DNA of 64,000 nucleotides from contig NZ_JH594598.1 in NCBI RefSeq assembly GCF_000243215.1, positions 72,031 to 136,030 of the forward strand, read 5' to 3'. The DNA comes from Odoribacter laneus YIT 12061 (GTDB taxonomy: Bacteria; Bacteroidota; Bacteroidia; Bacteroidales; Marinifilaceae). Each line of letters begins with the position of its first letter. Position 1 is the stretch's first letter. The notes beneath the pieces are model-generated. The model had not been told where the DNA came from, ran no database searches, and was given only the letters and a program-made list of their open reading frames with translations. This document shows positions 20,293 to 30,860 of the stretch, piece after piece. The translations under genes and the position numbers were made by a program.

Positions 20293-23061
20293 TTACATAA
20301 GGGGCAAAGTAAACCAGAAACGGGATCCTTTCCCCGGTTCTGACTGGAGTCCGATCCGACCATTGAGCTGCTCTACGATACTTTTACAGATAGGGAGCCC
20401 CAAACCTGTCCCATGGATAAAGCTATTGAGTTTGACAAAACGCTGGAAAATTGCCTGTTGTTTTTCCGGCAAAATACCGATCCCTGTGTCCGCCACATAG
20501 AATTCGATTTCATGCTCATATACCTGATATCCCAAGGTTATTGTACCGGTAGTCGTAAATTTTTGGGCGTTATTGATAAAATTCGTAAGTACTTGCTGAA
20601 TCCGGTTTCTATCGCTCCGGATATGAAATTCCGGAAGATATTCATCGAACAGAAGTTCCACCCCCGGAGGAGTTTTGTATTTTAACACCTGAACGATATC
20701 CTGACACAAGGGATTGACAGAAACATCTTCCATTTTCATTTCAAAGGTTCCGGCCTCAATTTTGGACAAGTCGAGAATATCTGAAATAAGCTGCAATAAC
20801 AATTCATTGTTTTTTTCAACAATTCCCAGATATTGTTGTTGCTCACTTTTATCGTCTGTTTCAGCCATTAACGTGGAAAAACCGACAATCGCATTTAAAG
20901 GGGTGCGAATCTCGTGACTCATATTAGCTAAAAAGGCAGATTTTAAACGATCGGATTCCTCCGCCCTTTCCTTTGCAGTGATCAATTTGGATTCAATCTC
21001 TTTTAGTTCCGTAATATCATAATTGATCGAAAGCATTTCAATCACTCCATCCTGCGGCCGATAATCCCGGACCAAAACATTTGTCCGGGTCCAGGTCTGT
21101 CGGCCATCTTCATGAAAAATACGAAGATCTTGCCGGACATTGGAAACTTCTCCGCGAATAACCTTCTTTAAAAAATCGGACATCACCTTCCGGTCCTCCG
21201 GATGTAAATGAGAATATACGCCTATAATTTGATTCAGGGGAACACCTTCCGTTTCCCCGACATTCTGATACCAACTATCCAAAGCATAACCGTCACAACT
21301 CAGTGCATCGAAATGAGCATACCCCACTTTAGCATAGTCTCCAACAAGAGTAAAAAAATCTTTAAACTCCTGGATTTGATTATAGGCCACGGTTTCTTCC
21401 GTCCGGTCGATATGAATCATTAAATAATTTGTAAAATTATTTTGAGAATCATATAAAGAAGTAATTTTCGTAAGTAGATTGATTTTTCCGGTTCTATTGG
21501 AAACATAATAACCATTCAATTTAGAAAAATCGTAATCGAGTGTAAAATTGGCATCTTCTTTCTTACGCATTTTCTCTTTTATCTCCTCCGGCATAAGAGG
21601 ATGCTCAAAAATATTGCTACCTAAAATAGCTTCTTTGTCCTGTAAACCGAAAATCTCCAGCTCTTTATCATTAATATCGATCAAATTTCCTTCTTTATCG
21701 TATAGTTCAATCCCCGCCGGTAAATTCCGGTAAATATTACGTAGAATACGCTCGCTTTTGTCGAGTGCTTTATGCGCTTTAAAGGTCTCGGTCATATCCG
21801 AAAACAAGATTACAATTTCATCTTTATGAGGCGAATAAATGATGCCATGGCAATATTTATCCTGCACTTCCAGGTAGTAACTCTTTTCCAAAGGTTGTCC
21901 GCTTTGAAGAATATCTTCAAAGATCCGGAGATCCTCCTGTATTTCCGTTTTCAACAAACTAGCCCGTTTTCCGATAATGTCCGTACTGCTATTGTAGATA
22001 CGCAGACAAGTTTCATTGGCGTCTTTTAAAATATAGTCGATTATTTCCTGGCTTTCATTGTAAATCAATCCAAGCCGGATATAACCGATAGGCATATACT
22101 TATACAAATCAGCCAGATATTGTTTTTCTGCCAACGCCTGTTCTTCAGCTTTCCGTAATTCGATACATATACTGATAATATTCACTAAAGAAGAAAACCA
22201 TTGATAATCTTCATTTTTCCATATATGATTTTTATCGGCTACATCAATTCCTGCATAACCCGAAACCCCATTACGAGAGAACATCGGAACGACCAAAGTT
22301 GATTGAACCCCTTGTTCCTGAAGAATTTCCTTTATTTTTATGGCTTCCGGTGGGAGTTCATCCAAACTAGCCAGTATGATCGGATTCGCTCGTTTTATCA
22401 ACTGTGTGGTCCACCATTCATCATTCCTTACGGGTATATTTACGACATGAGATATCGTAAAAGGAAAAGTTTCATTACTCACCTGATAACGGCAAATACA
22501 AGTCTGATTTTCCGTGTCGTATTCCACAATATAAGTACGGCCTTTCGGAAACTGCTGTAAAATATCTCCTAAAATTTTATGAATGACACTTCCTATATCC
22601 CCTGCCTGAAACAGAGAAAACAAAGAACGAGAAATACTATTTTGTTGGCTGAACAAATTGTTCACACGTTGTAGAGTTGACTCGACAGAACTGGTACTCA
22701 AAGGCGAATCCAGGCATTCCATAAAACCGTACGTCTTTAAATTGCCCTCTGCATCTGTTTCCTTAGAACAAAGTTTCACCCGCAGCCATTGTACTCCTTG
22801 AGGGGTATTAATAGGATAAACCTGATCGTATACGTTTTGTGTTTTTCCGAATGTAAACTCATTAACCGTACGAAGACGGTAATCCTGGCAGATCAAATTC
22901 CGGAAATCTTCAAAACTAATGACTCCCTCCGGACCTAAATTTAATAAACGACTGATAAAAGGAGAGCAACGGTATTGTTGTTTAACAAAGTCCGCTTCCC
23001 ACCATCCCATCCGGCCTTTACTCATCAGACTTTCAATACGTTTATTGTCAAATTGCTCCAT
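20293..23061 (-). CDS. Cytoplasmic multi-PAS/GAF sensor histidine kinase
   Basis: The 922-residue kinase has no membrane helix. It carries an N-terminal PAS-like domain (1-120), a GAF domain (about 145-310), then three PAS domains (about 320-430, 440-560, 570-700, the last of the PAS_3 type with [13 protein letters not shown]), the HisKA box with H716 in [16 protein letters not shown], and an ATPase domain with [20 protein letters not shown] and [13 protein letters not shown]. There is no receiver domain, so its partner must be encoded elsewhere; no response regulator lies next to it. A -7 box is visible at 23090-23097. Confidence 0.9.
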   Translation of the reverse strand: MEQFDNKRIESLMSKGRMGWWEADFVKQQYRCSPFISRLLNLGPEGVISFEDFRNLICQDYRLRTVNEFTFGKTQNVYDQVYPINTPQGVQWLRVKLCSKETDAEGNLKTYGFMECLDSPLSTSSVESTLQRVNNLFSQQNSISRSLFSLFQAGDIGSVIHKILGDILQQFPKGRTYIVEYDTENQTCICRYQVSNETFPFTISHVVNIPVRNDEWWTTQLIKRANPIILASLDELPPEAIKIKEILQEQGVQSTLVVPMFSRNGVSGYAGIDVADKNHIWKNEDYQWFSSLVNIISICIELRKAEEQALAEKQYLADLYKYMPIGYIRLGLIYNESQEIIDYILKDANETCLRIYNSSTDIIGKRASLLKTEIQEDLRIFEDILQSGQPLEKSYYLEVQDKYCHGIIYSPHKDEIVILFSDMTETFKAHKALDKSERILRNIYRNLPAGIELYDKEGNLIDINDKELEIFGLQDKEAILGSNIFEHPLMPEEIKEKMRKKEDANFTLDYDFSKLNGYYVSNRTGKINLLTKITSLYDSQNNFTNYLMIHIDRTEETVAYNQIQEFKDFFTLVGDYAKVGYAHFDALSCDGYALDSWYQNVGETEGVPLNQIIGVYSHLHPEDRKVMSDFLKKVIRGEVSNVRQDLRIFHEDGRQTWTRTNVLVRDYRPQDGVIEMLSINYDITELKEIESKLITAKERAEESDRLKSAFLANMSHEIRTPLNAIVGFSTLMAETDDKSEQQQYLGIVEKNNELLLQLISDILDLSKIEAGTFEMKMEDVSVNPLCQDIVQVLKYKTPPGVELLFDEYLPEFHIRSDRNRIQQVLTNFINNAQKFTTTGTITLGYQVYEHEIEFYVADTGIGILPEKQQAIFQRFVKLNSFIHGTGLGLPICKSIVEQLNGRIGLQSEPGKGSRFWFTLPLM

Positions 23062-23089
23062 AACAGTGTTTTATTTTTTGCAGATGCAA

Positions 23090-23097
23090 CAAATGTA
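23090..23097 (-). promoter_or_regulatory. -7 promoter box of the PAS/GAF kinase gene
   Basis: The minus strand reads TACATTTG, a perfect TAnnTTTG, 29 bases before the start codon. No TTTG at the 19-base distance is present. Confidence 0.45.
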
Positions 23098-23155
23098 AGT
23101 AATTATTACAAATTTTAGTTCCCCAATCTATTTTTTAGTATATCGTTATTTATAA

Positions 23156-24252
23156 ACTTTTTCAACCGCCTATATAATTGAAGATACTGAATTTATAAAA
23201 TACTACCTTCCTTTTCTGAAAATAAGCAATATCAAATATGTAACTCATTACAAAAACAGGGCAGAAGCATTAATAGCATTAGGACAATATAAAGATGCTT
23301 GTAATGCTTATGAAAGAACCATGCATATCGCAGATTCCCTCCAACGTAAAGAACAATTAAAAACAATAGGAGAGCTACAGGTGTCTGACGAGATGGATAA
23401 ATTAAAATTAAGCAAGGCCCGTCTGTCTTCCCGGAATCATACAATCGCCCTGATAAGCGCTATAACCTTGTTATGTCTCCTGATCGGCTTTGCTCTCTAT
23501 CTTTACCTTAATTTAAAACGTACCCAAAAACTGCATAACAAACTGCTTCAGCAACGAGAAAAAGCATTGAAAAGTGAAAAACAAAAAAACGCTTTTATTA
23601 ATTCTATCTGTCACGAAGTACGCACTCCTCCCAATAGTATTTCCGGCTTTACCGCCTTGATTGTAGAGGATCTGGAAACAACCGGCTACCAAAACGAATA
23701 CAATGAAATTATACAGGAAAGTTGCGATCATTTGACGAATCTCCTGGACGATATGCTGGAAGTTGCCTATCTGGAAAATTTAAATAAAGACCTGCCGACA
23801 GACCTTGTAGATATAAATAAACTATGCAAACAAGAAATGGAGGCGATACAAAAAAGTATCCTCAGAAAGAAGTCGTTTATCAACTTTACTTATCACCCCA
23901 GCTCTTCCCTATTTGTACTCATGCAAAATATTTTTCCTTGTTAATAAGACATTTACTGAATAATGCCCGTAAATTTATCCAAACGGGAGAAATCCAACTG
24001 AAAGCAGAACCGGACCAAAAGAACAAAAAAATCAACATCACGATTACTGATACGGGTTGCGGTATTCCCAAAGACAAACAAGAATATGTTTTCGAACGAT
24101 TTACCAAATTAGATACGTTTACTCCCGGAAATGGGTTGGGACTCTATCTTTGCCGCTTGATTAGTATTAAATTATACGCTACCCTTTACATTGATGCTCA
24201 CTATATGCAAGACACCCGCATAATATTCTGCTGGGCTGACTGTCATTTTTAA
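23156..24252 (+). pseudogene. Degenerate TPR sensor histidine kinase
   Basis: An open frame without a start codon begins at 23156 and encodes the tail of a TPR-like sensor (ALIALGQYKDACNAYERTM), a coiled coil, a transmembrane helix and a HisKA box. It stops at 23942. The missing ATPase domain (HLLNNARKF, DTGCGIPKDKQEYVF, GNGLGLYLCRLI) continues in another frame up to 24252, so a frameshift occurred near 23905. The H box reads CHEVRTPPN, with proline where leucine is expected. The layout matches the intact kinase at 48802-50859, which has about 300 more N-terminal residues, so this is a truncated and frameshifted paralogue. Confidence 0.88.
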
Positions 24253-24332
24253 TAAACATACTTGCTTATAGCTAACTAAATAAAAAAACATTTCTACAAC
24301 AGAAAATTCTGGAAAACCCGTACGAAAAGCTT

Positions 24333-24524
24333 TTACCAACGCTTGATATCCGCTATAATTCCTAAACGTATAAGTTCCTGCAATACATCTTTTTCAAATA
24401 TTTTCTTTACCCTGCTTCCATGCGCCAGTTGATAAACACGATAAGGAGATATCCCATGTTGTCGTGCTAATTGCAGATAGATAGCTTTATGTTTGGAAAA
24501 AAAGTAATGATAATAGCTCTTCAT
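24333..24524 (-). CDS. Small HTH-like protein of unknown function
   Basis: The frame gives 63 residues from the ATG ending at 24524, or 71 from an ATG 24 bases further up. The shorter form begins MKSYYHYFFSKHKAIYLQLA and is the more natural start. The central part, QLARQHGISPYRVYQLAHGSR, looks like a helix-turn-helix: a helix, a GIS turn and a second helix with Arg, Tyr and His. Similar small proteins are scattered through Bacteroidales chromosomes. It is basic, with no membrane segment. The function is unknown. Confidence 0.6.
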   Translation of the reverse strand: MKSYYHYFFSKHKAIYLQLARQHGISPYRVYQLAHGSRVKKIFEKDVLQELIRLGIIADIKRW

Positions 24525-24702
24525 AAAAACTGAATTAACAAATTTCATCCATAAAATACGTTCGTTTAGACTTGGGCCCGAAAAGTGCTTTTTTCTTCAA
24601 AAAAAAGTCAGTCAGAATGGAATTTGTGCTAATAATCAGACTATTAAAAAACTTATAAATGTTTAATAATTACAAATAAAACATTATCTTTGTACAAAAG
24701 AA

Positions 24703-24825
24703 ATGAACCTTTTGTTAATAAGTCAAATCATTAAAAATAAGAGATTTAACACAACTGATCTTCTTAAAAATTACCATTTTGATTTCTTCCCTATTTTTTC
24801 TTTTTCGGGGATAAATTTCATTTAA
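24703..24825 (+). CDS. Possible 40-residue peptide after a good promoter
   Basis: A -7 box TATCTTTG (24685-24692) with TTTA 19 bases upstream precedes an ATG at 24703 that opens a 40-codon frame rich in Ile, Phe and Asn. Nothing in it is recognised. It may be a peptide gene or just the start of an eroded transcript in this decayed region. Confidence 0.2.
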   Translation: MNLLLISQIIKNKRFNTTDLLKNYHFDFFPIFSFSGINFI

Positions 24826-24954
24826 ATAGTTATCGTATCCAAGAAAGAGTCGTGAAGTTTTTGTTAAAAATTCCAAGCTTTAAAAAGTACAAACCTATTA
24901 ATAGTAAAGGCTAGAAATTTGGGAAAAGAAGTCTGAACTATATATAAAAAAGAA

Positions 24955-24980
24955 CTATCCCAAAAGTTTTCCTGGGATAG
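24955..24980 (-). terminator. Terminator of a vanished minus-strand gene
   Basis: CTATCCCA (24955-24962) pairs perfectly with TGGGATAG (24973-24980). On the minus strand it is followed by TTCTTTTTTATAT. The stop codon of the gene remnant at 24993-25079 lies 12 bases before it. Confidence 0.55.
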
Positions 24981-24992
24981 AGTAGCAGTTTA

Positions 24993-25079
24993 TTAAGCTT
25001 GATTAGCAAAATCTTCCAGCTCTTTGATTGGCAGACCTACAGTCCTGATCAGTCCCGATCTGTGAGGACTTTCGTTCTG
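24993..25079 (-). pseudogene. 3' remnant of an unidentified gene
   Basis: The minus strand has a 29-codon open tail ending in GLPIKELEDFANQA and TAA, directly before an intrinsic terminator. Further upstream the frame is closed by a stop at 25080-25082 and no start is present. It reads as the leftover end of a deleted gene between the HTH-like gene and malY. I could not assign the family. Confidence 0.4.
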
Positions 25080-25176
25080 CTAATCCGCATTATGCCGATC
25101 CTTTTCTGAAAGGAATGCTAATTAAGAAAAGTCATAGTCTTAAATTTTGGGAGCCTCCCTTTACCGCTTTGAACCT

Positions 25177-26340
25177 TTAAAAAGCTCTTTTTATCCGTTC
25201 CAGTCCTTCCTGTAAAATACTGCGAGGACATCCGATATTCATCCGCCGGAAGCCATAACCTTCTTTTCCAAAAGGGATACCATCATTCAAGGCAACTTTC
25301 GCCTTGCGCACCAAAACATCCCCTACTTCCTCATGTGTCAAACCCGTCCCACGAAAATCCAACCAAAGCAGGAAAGAGCCTTCCGGCTTTATCATTTTCA
25401 GATAAGGAAGTTCCCGCTGAATATAATCAGCAGCAAAATCGACATTTCCTTTCAGATAAACCACCAACTCATTCAACCATTCCTCTCCGTACAAATAAGC
25501 AGCTTTTAAAGTCACATGTCCAAAAATATTTCCGACGTCCAGATGTAAAGCATACATCACTTTATTATAACGATCCAATAAATCTTTGGAAGAAGCAATC
25601 ACCAAAGAATTCATCATGCCGGCGATATTGAAAGTTTTACTGGGAGCCATAGCTGTCAGAGTACGGGCTGCAATCTCTTCGGAAACAGAAGCCATGACAG
25701 TATGCTGATAACCGGGTAAAGCTAAATCGGCGTGAATTTCATCCGAAAGAATAATTACATTATACTTACAGCACAATTGTCCCATACGCTCCAATTCCGC
25801 CCGCGTCCATACCCGGCCGACAGGATTGTGAGAATTACTTAAAATAAACAATTTTACTCCCTGGCGTAATTTATTTTCAAAATCCTCCCAGTCCACTTCA
25901 TAGTGACCGTTCTGAATTATTAAACTACTGCAAACCAATTCTCTCTCACTATCGTTTACTACGCCTAAAAACGGTGGATAAACAGGAGTAAGTATCAATA
26001 CCTTATCTCCTTTTTCTGTAAAAGCCCGGACAGAAACACATAAAGCCGTTACCACTCCTGGACTAATACTCATCCATTCGGGCCGAACAGACCAATTATA
26101 TCTCCTGCCCACCCAACCGATAAAAGCCTGTTTGGCTTCTTCTGTACGAAAGGTATAGCCGAAAACAGCACGTTTGCAACATTCTTCAGCCGCTTTTACA
26201 ATCTGAGGGGCAGCTTTGAAATCCATGTCTGCTACCCACATCGGTAATACATCCGTAGTACCGAAATTCCGGTACAGATCGTCATATTTCACGCTATCTG
26301 TATCGCATCTGTCAATAATTTCATCAAAATTATATTTCAT
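25177..26340 (-). CDS. MalY/PatB-type pyridoxal-phosphate C-S lyase
   Basis: The 387-residue protein is a fold-type I aminotransferase-like enzyme of the MalY/PatB group, which cleaves cystathionine or cysteine to pyruvate, ammonia and a thiol. The opening MKYNFDEIIDRCDTDSVKYD and LPMWVADMDFKAAP is characteristic. The cofactor lysine is K235 in APSKTFNIAGMMNS, and the substrate carboxylate Arg lies in the C-terminal FRMNIGCPRSILQEGL region. In Bacteroidales this family often produces hydrogen sulfide. The gene has no operon partner. Confidence 0.92.
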   Translation of the reverse strand: MKYNFDEIIDRCDTDSVKYDDLYRNFGTTDVLPMWVADMDFKAAPQIVKAAEECCKRAVFGYTFRTEEAKQAFIGWVGRRYNWSVRPEWMSISPGVVTALCVSVRAFTEKGDKVLILTPVYPPFLGVVNDSERELVCSSLIIQNGHYEVDWEDFENKLRQGVKLFILSNSHNPVGRVWTRAELERMGQLCCKYNVIILSDEIHADLALPGYQHTVMASVSEEIAARTLTAMAPSKTFNIAGMMNSLVIASSKDLLDRYNKVMYALHLDVGNIFGHVTLKAAYLYGEEWLNELVVYLKGNVDFAADYIQRELPYLKMIKPEGSFLLWLDFRGTGLTHEEVGDVLVRKAKVALNDGIPFGKEGYGFRRMNIGCPRSILQEGLERIKRAF

Positions 26341-26977
26341 TTACCCACGTTTTATTTTTACCCATTCACTTTTGCTTTATCTATGCTATCTTAAACAATA
26401 ATAACCCCTTTATTTCTATCCCCTTGAATAGCAACCAAAAAGAGTAAAACTTCACTACAATTTTAAAAAATGTAACTATACTGAAATACATTATTTTACA
26501 CCACCATCAAACAACTCATTTTTGTTTAACAAAGGTAATCAATTATCCCAAATATGCTGGGAGATTCCGAAAATAATATAAACGAAGCCTACCAACTCCA
26601 TCCGAGATTTTTATTAAAAGAATACGCCGGATATACCTCCTGCTAAGTAATTATCTATGTAATTGCCGTAAATCATCCACATCTCCGATGGTTAAACATT
26701 CCGGCATCTCACTGACAACCCTACTACCAATCGTTTTTAGGTTTCCCTATAAACTGAGTTAATCTTAATAGTAAAGTTTAGGGAATCACTTATTTTCTGC
26801 AATATATTTTTGCTGACGGCTTGCTATAGCTGCTCAGCTATTTTTAACGAATGGGTGGAAGATGAGCTTCCTCATAGAGAAAAAGTTAAGCTATTCTATC
26901 TGTCTGATAAAACAAAATACCTTAAATAAACCCTTGACAAAATACCTGATGTTTTATGATACTTTTTGGAGAACTCC
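26341..26977. other. 637-base gap without a gene
   Basis: I see no coding frame of note. A short hairpin with T run (ATAGCT, 26826-26831, with AGCTAT, 26836-26841) and a looser pairing of TTCCCTA with TAGGGAA near 26740-26790 are present. The stretch looks like decayed sequence at the edge of the accessory block that begins at 26978. Confidence 0.4.
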
Positions 26978-27505
26978 TTACTTATTTTTGGTCATATTAT
27001 AGATCCCTACAACTGTTCGCCAGACGCAAACGGCCAGTAGGGTCCTTATAAGATGGCTCCCGTACGAGAATGACAGACAGAACAATAACAACAATATGCT
27101 GGCCAACGCGATTAAAAACGAGAGTTGGAAACCTTTGCCCATTTTCTGCCTATCAGAGAAGAAAATTCCCCATACTGATGGGTGAAAATAGGATGCGTAA
27201 CAGAGGAGGTCAATGACAATCCATATACCGATTAGCTCCGTTCCTAATAGAAACAAACCTGTTATACTTAAACAAAACTCCACCAAGAACCAGCTGCTTA
27301 AGATAATCCACCCCACAGGCTTATGCAAGACAAACAATACGCTACTGATAAAGAGCAGGGCAATTACTATAAGTACAAGAAACAATACTGGAGAGTCAGA
27401 TATAATTTCCGCAACGGCAAAAAATTGAATCAGATTCATAATGTTGAATGCAATCAATAAGATGACCGTAATGGGAAGCAAGCGGATGTTCTGTAAATCT
27501 TTCAT
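26978..27505 (-). CDS. Multi-pass membrane protein of unknown function
   Basis: The 175-residue protein is almost wholly hydrophobic, with about five predicted membrane helices (residues 11-31, 41-60, 66-85, 90-110, 128-148) and a basic C-terminus (YNMTKNK). No family is recognised. It is preceded by the inverted repeat at 27577-27611, which is nearly the same as the one in front of another membrane-protein gene at 33619-34197. That shared control region suggests the two proteins serve the same process. The large propeller protein gene lies immediately upstream. Confidence 0.75.
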   Translation of the reverse strand: MKDLQNIRLLPITVILLIAFNIMNLIQFFAVAEIISDSPVLFLVLIVIALLFISSVLFVLHKPVGWIILSSWFLVEFCLSITGLFLLGTELIGIWIVIDLLCYASYFHPSVWGIFFSDRQKMGKGFQLSFLIALASILLLLFCLSFSYGSHLIRTLLAVCVWRTVVGIYNMTKNK

Positions 27506-27576
27506 AACAACATTCTTTTAGTTAAATAATATGTTGTAAAAGTATGCAAGAATAGAACTCATTGTACATACTAAAT

Positions 27577-27611
27577 ATCCACAGATAAATACCTGTATAT
27601 AATCTGTGGAT
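27577..27611 (-). promoter_or_regulatory. Inverted-repeat operator, copy 1
   Basis: ATCCACAGAT (27577-27586) and ATCTGTGGAT (27602-27611) form 10-base half-sites 15 bases apart. Copy 2 at 34271-34303 has the same TCCACAGAT/ATCTGTGGA half-sites at the same distance, and the flanks also match (GTA..TACT.AAT). On the minus strand a -7-like box TATTCTTG (27547-27554) follows towards the membrane-protein gene. The outer half-site touches the stop codon of the propeller gene. Confidence 0.7.
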
Positions 27612-30600
27612 TATAAACTGTCATGAATCATTTGTTTGTGTAATATCTGAATAAGTATACACATGAACGAGAGCTTGTTACCATAATCCGATAAATTGAG
27701 TTCGTACAGACTGCGTTTTATCTCGTTTTTTCTGCTATTGGTAGTCTCTTGGCGGTTAATCCCGACATCCCCATGCAGTAAATAAATGTTCTCCCTGGCT
27801 TCTTCCCCAAACAGAAGAGCTACAAAAAGCAGTGCTTTGTGTGATGATTTCTGACTAATGCCCAGACTTTGCTTTAAACAGAGCATTTCTTTGTCACTCT
27901 GTTGCTTGTAAAATTCTTTTACAATCGCTTCAAATGATACTCGTATACCGAACAGAGTTTTATACACATTTTCTTTTTCCCCTAAATTTCCATCCAAGAA
28001 ACCTGTTTTGGCTTTTGCAGGAATAAGAGCGATCTGCTGAAGTAATCCGGATACTTGCTGTAATATAGGGAGGGCAGAAAGTTGCGTCATAAAGTTTCCC
28101 ATACATCCCAATGCTTCAATGTCTTTTGCGCCCTTTAAGGCATGAATGGCTTTCATACCATATCCTTGAACCTCTTTTGCTATGTGGGAATCGGGCCATA
28201 AAGAATGGAATATGCATTCAATACAGTTTCCCAGTTCTTCTTTCAGTAAGGGAGCATCCTTTTCCAATTGTTCGAACTGTTCTCTTAACTCTTGAATTTT
28301 CGCTATCCATGTCTCAAAATTTTTATAATGACAGAATGCTGCCAGGTTGTTCCCGATAGCCTTTGTCCATTCATGAATGGTTATGACAGGCTTCATATCC
28401 TTATAAGCAGTTTCTTGCATCAGACGTTCATAAGGTTTCTTCAGTTTGTGAACCCACTCTTCAATTTCCTGGTATTGGGCATAAAGCCCCAGCCATTGTT
28501 GTATCTTTTGATTTGCTTTTTCCAGCGATTCAACAGGACTCTGTTCATTTTTAAACAAAAGTATACATTCTTGATGCAATACATCGGCATAAACAATGGC
28601 ATGCAGCAGACTGGCTGTTGATAATTCTTTCTCTTGCTGCTTAAAAAGCATGGTTGCCTTTTTTCGGCTTCTCTCTTTATCGTGTTGTCGAATGAGCAAT
28701 TGTAATTGTTTTTTTCGCTTCTGCGCCCGATACAGTTCAACTGTCAAAAAAATGGCGATTATTGCTACCAATAAGAGCAGCAACAATCCGACCGGGAATC
28801 TCCAGTAAACCACCCTTTGCCATAGTGACGGATAGGGCAATGATTTCCATACCAACACGTCGGAAGTATTTGCCTGGTACATAGCCAAGCCATTGTTGGA
28901 AGCCAAGACCAAAGAGTCTTTGTACGTCAGGACTCCGTTTTTTTCGAACAGTATATTTTCCCGATACCTTTTTATGGGTTGTAATGTAGCAGTGTGATAA
29001 CTGTCTATACCCCCGGTAACAGACAGAGTAAACAGGTAACGGTTTGTAGGAATCAGTTTGATGGCATTCCTTGATGCAGCCACGCTATCTTTTATCAAAT
29101 ATTCTCCTCCTTGTTTCTCCAATAGATATATTTTTGAAGGGGTAAGCACGTATAACCTCTCATCATCTATACAGGTAATATCTCTGACATTGTTGGATCC
29201 TATTGAGCATACATGCTTTAAGGGCGACCGGAAGTCGGTCGTCATGTAAATACCATTGTTAAGCGTGCCTATAAATGCTGTAGAACCATTGGAAGACATG
29301 GCGATAGCCGAAGTGTAAAAATCAGGAACGGGAGTTAATGTCACGGAACTCTGGCTGGCAATATTATAGGAGTAAATACTGTCGGTATAAGCATAAATAA
29401 TTTGCTTATTGGAAACGTTGAACTCTGCTTGCTGCAATTCTTTTCCAGTGACCGGACAAAACATCTCGCTGCATCCTGACCATGAATTAAGCAGCGTTTG
29501 ATAAATGCCGTCTACTGTATAAAAATAAAGTTTATTACCCACCACACCTAATAATTTCCTTACATTCTGACCGTTCCCGGCATTAAGCTGTTTGATATAA
29601 CGGATGTTATTCTTTTGCAAATCTATACCGTAAAGTTCATTCTGTTCATTGACAGCATACACAGTATGCCCGTCTTCATTTTTACAGAGGGAGGTGATTC
29701 TTTGTTTTTCCGTGGGATAAGTTCCACGAGGAAAACGCTGCAGGGCACGGCCGGTAGCCACATAAAAGAAATTTTCGTCCATGGCGACAGCGCCTCTTCC
29801 ACGCGGGTTGTTCTTTCCAACGGACAAAGGATGGGTCAGTCGGTATGTTCTGCTACCTCCCATGCTATGACATATTTCTACTTTATTCTCAGAAAACCCC
29901 CAGAATTTACAAGCATCGTAGTAACATAAGACCGGTGAAGTCGTAAACGAAAAAATAAGATGGCTCATTTCATTTCCCCCATACAATTCTCCCTGTTCAG
30001 AGAGCGCGTATGTCACATTGTCGGAATAGGAAAGATGGCTGAATACTTCCCCTTTTACTATTTCGATTTGGAGAGGGGTCAATCCTTTTATTCTCAATAG
30101 ACCTTTATTGCCAGCCGTAAACAATTCTCCACTTTCTCTGTTTTCTACAACGGAATAAAATTTATAATCGGGACTTTGGCCTTTCGAAGGATACAAGGAT
30201 GTCAGTTGTACGATTTCAGGTTGTAACAGCTTATTTCGTAAAAAAACGGTATAAAATAATCCGTTGGATGAGGCACATAGTAAAGTGTCTATTCCCGCAG
30301 GACCTTGCTTCACAATAAATGAGTAAGGCGAAAAGCGATCTCCTTTTTCTATTTGATAGCTTTTTATCGTTTTAAGTATACCTTGATCGAATGTTATCAA
30401 TTTTAGTCCTTCATTCCTTATCCCCACTAAGAGCAGGCTGTCCGCGACCTCTGTGATGGCATAAATTCGCTCGGTTTCAATCCATTGCGGCGAAGTGAAT
30501 CGCTCGGTCTCTGGATCAAAAGCAAAAATAGCTCCGGTTTCCGAACCTATCCAGACGCACTTTCTCCCTTTGCTAATAGTACTGATCAGCTCGGACTGAG

Positions 30601-30679
30601 TATATTCATTGCCTATTAGGAAAGGGTCTTGACAGGCTATAATCAGCAAGCATAAGGCAAACAAGATAAGTTGTTTCAT
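27611..30679 (-). CDS. Beta-propeller transmembrane regulator-like protein
   Basis: From the ATG ending at 30679 the protein has 1022 residues; an ATG three codons further up is possible. It opens with a lipobox-like signal (LLIIACQ), then about 600 residues of short beta repeats with spaced KxxxW, Y-aromatic and GL(R/L)xI elements, as in periplasmic propellers of Bacteroidetes sensors. A single helix (about 630-652, PVGLLLLLLVAIIAIFLTVE) leads to a basic coiled coil and some 330 helical residues. No kinase or known HTH motif is present, but the last 100 residues (SHKALLFVALLFGEEARENI onward) could be a winged helix. I infer a membrane-bound one-component regulator. Confidence 0.6.
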   Translation of the reverse strand: MKQLILFALCLLIIACQDPFLIGNEYTQSELISTISKGRKCVWIGSETGAIFAFDPETERFTSPQWIETERIYAITEVADSLLLVGIRNEGLKLITFDQGILKTIKSYQIEKGDRFSPYSFIVKQGPAGIDTLLCASSNGLFYTVFLRNKLLQPEIVQLTSLYPSKGQSPDYKFYSVVENRESGELFTAGNKGLLRIKGLTPLQIEIVKGEVFSHLSYSDNVTYALSEQGELYGGNEMSHLIFSFTTSPVLCYYDACKFWGFSENKVEICHSMGGSRTYRLTHPLSVGKNNPRGRGAVAMDENFFYVATGRALQRFPRGTYPTEKQRITSLCKNEDGHTVYAVNEQNELYGIDLQKNNIRYIKQLNAGNGQNVRKLLGVVGNKLYFYTVDGIYQTLLNSWSGCSEMFCPVTGKELQQAEFNVSNKQIIYAYTDSIYSYNIASQSSVTLTPVPDFYTSAIAMSSNGSTAFIGTLNNGIYMTTDFRSPLKHVCSIGSNNVRDITCIDDERLYVLTPSKIYLLEKQGGEYLIKDSVAASRNAIKLIPTNRYLFTLSVTGGIDSYHTATLQPIKRYRENILFEKNGVLTYKDSLVLASNNGLAMYQANTSDVLVWKSLPYPSLWQRVVYWRFPVGLLLLLLVAIIAIFLTVELYRAQKRKKQLQLLIRQHDKERSRKKATMLFKQQEKELSTASLLHAIVYADVLHQECILLFKNEQSPVESLEKANQKIQQWLGLYAQYQEIEEWVHKLKKPYERLMQETAYKDMKPVITIHEWTKAIGNNLAAFCHYKNFETWIAKIQELREQFEQLEKDAPLLKEELGNCIECIFHSLWPDSHIAKEVQGYGMKAIHALKGAKDIEALGCMGNFMTQLSALPILQQVSGLLQQIALIPAKAKTGFLDGNLGEKENVYKTLFGIRVSFEAIVKEFYKQQSDKEMLCLKQSLGISQKSSHKALLFVALLFGEEARENIYLLHGDVGINRQETTNSRKNEIKRSLYELNLSDYGNKLSFMCILIQILHKQMIHDSL

Positions 30680-30860
30680 AAAGAGCACAATAGAAGGTTA
30701 AAATAAAGTAATAGCAATATTATAAAAAATATAATAAAATCAAATATTTTTAACATGATTTACTCTATTCAAGAGTTGTTCTCTAAAAAGGAGATAAGTT
30801 GTTCCTTTAATTCAATATGGTTGATTATATTTACGATATTAAAAAATAATATACAAACCG

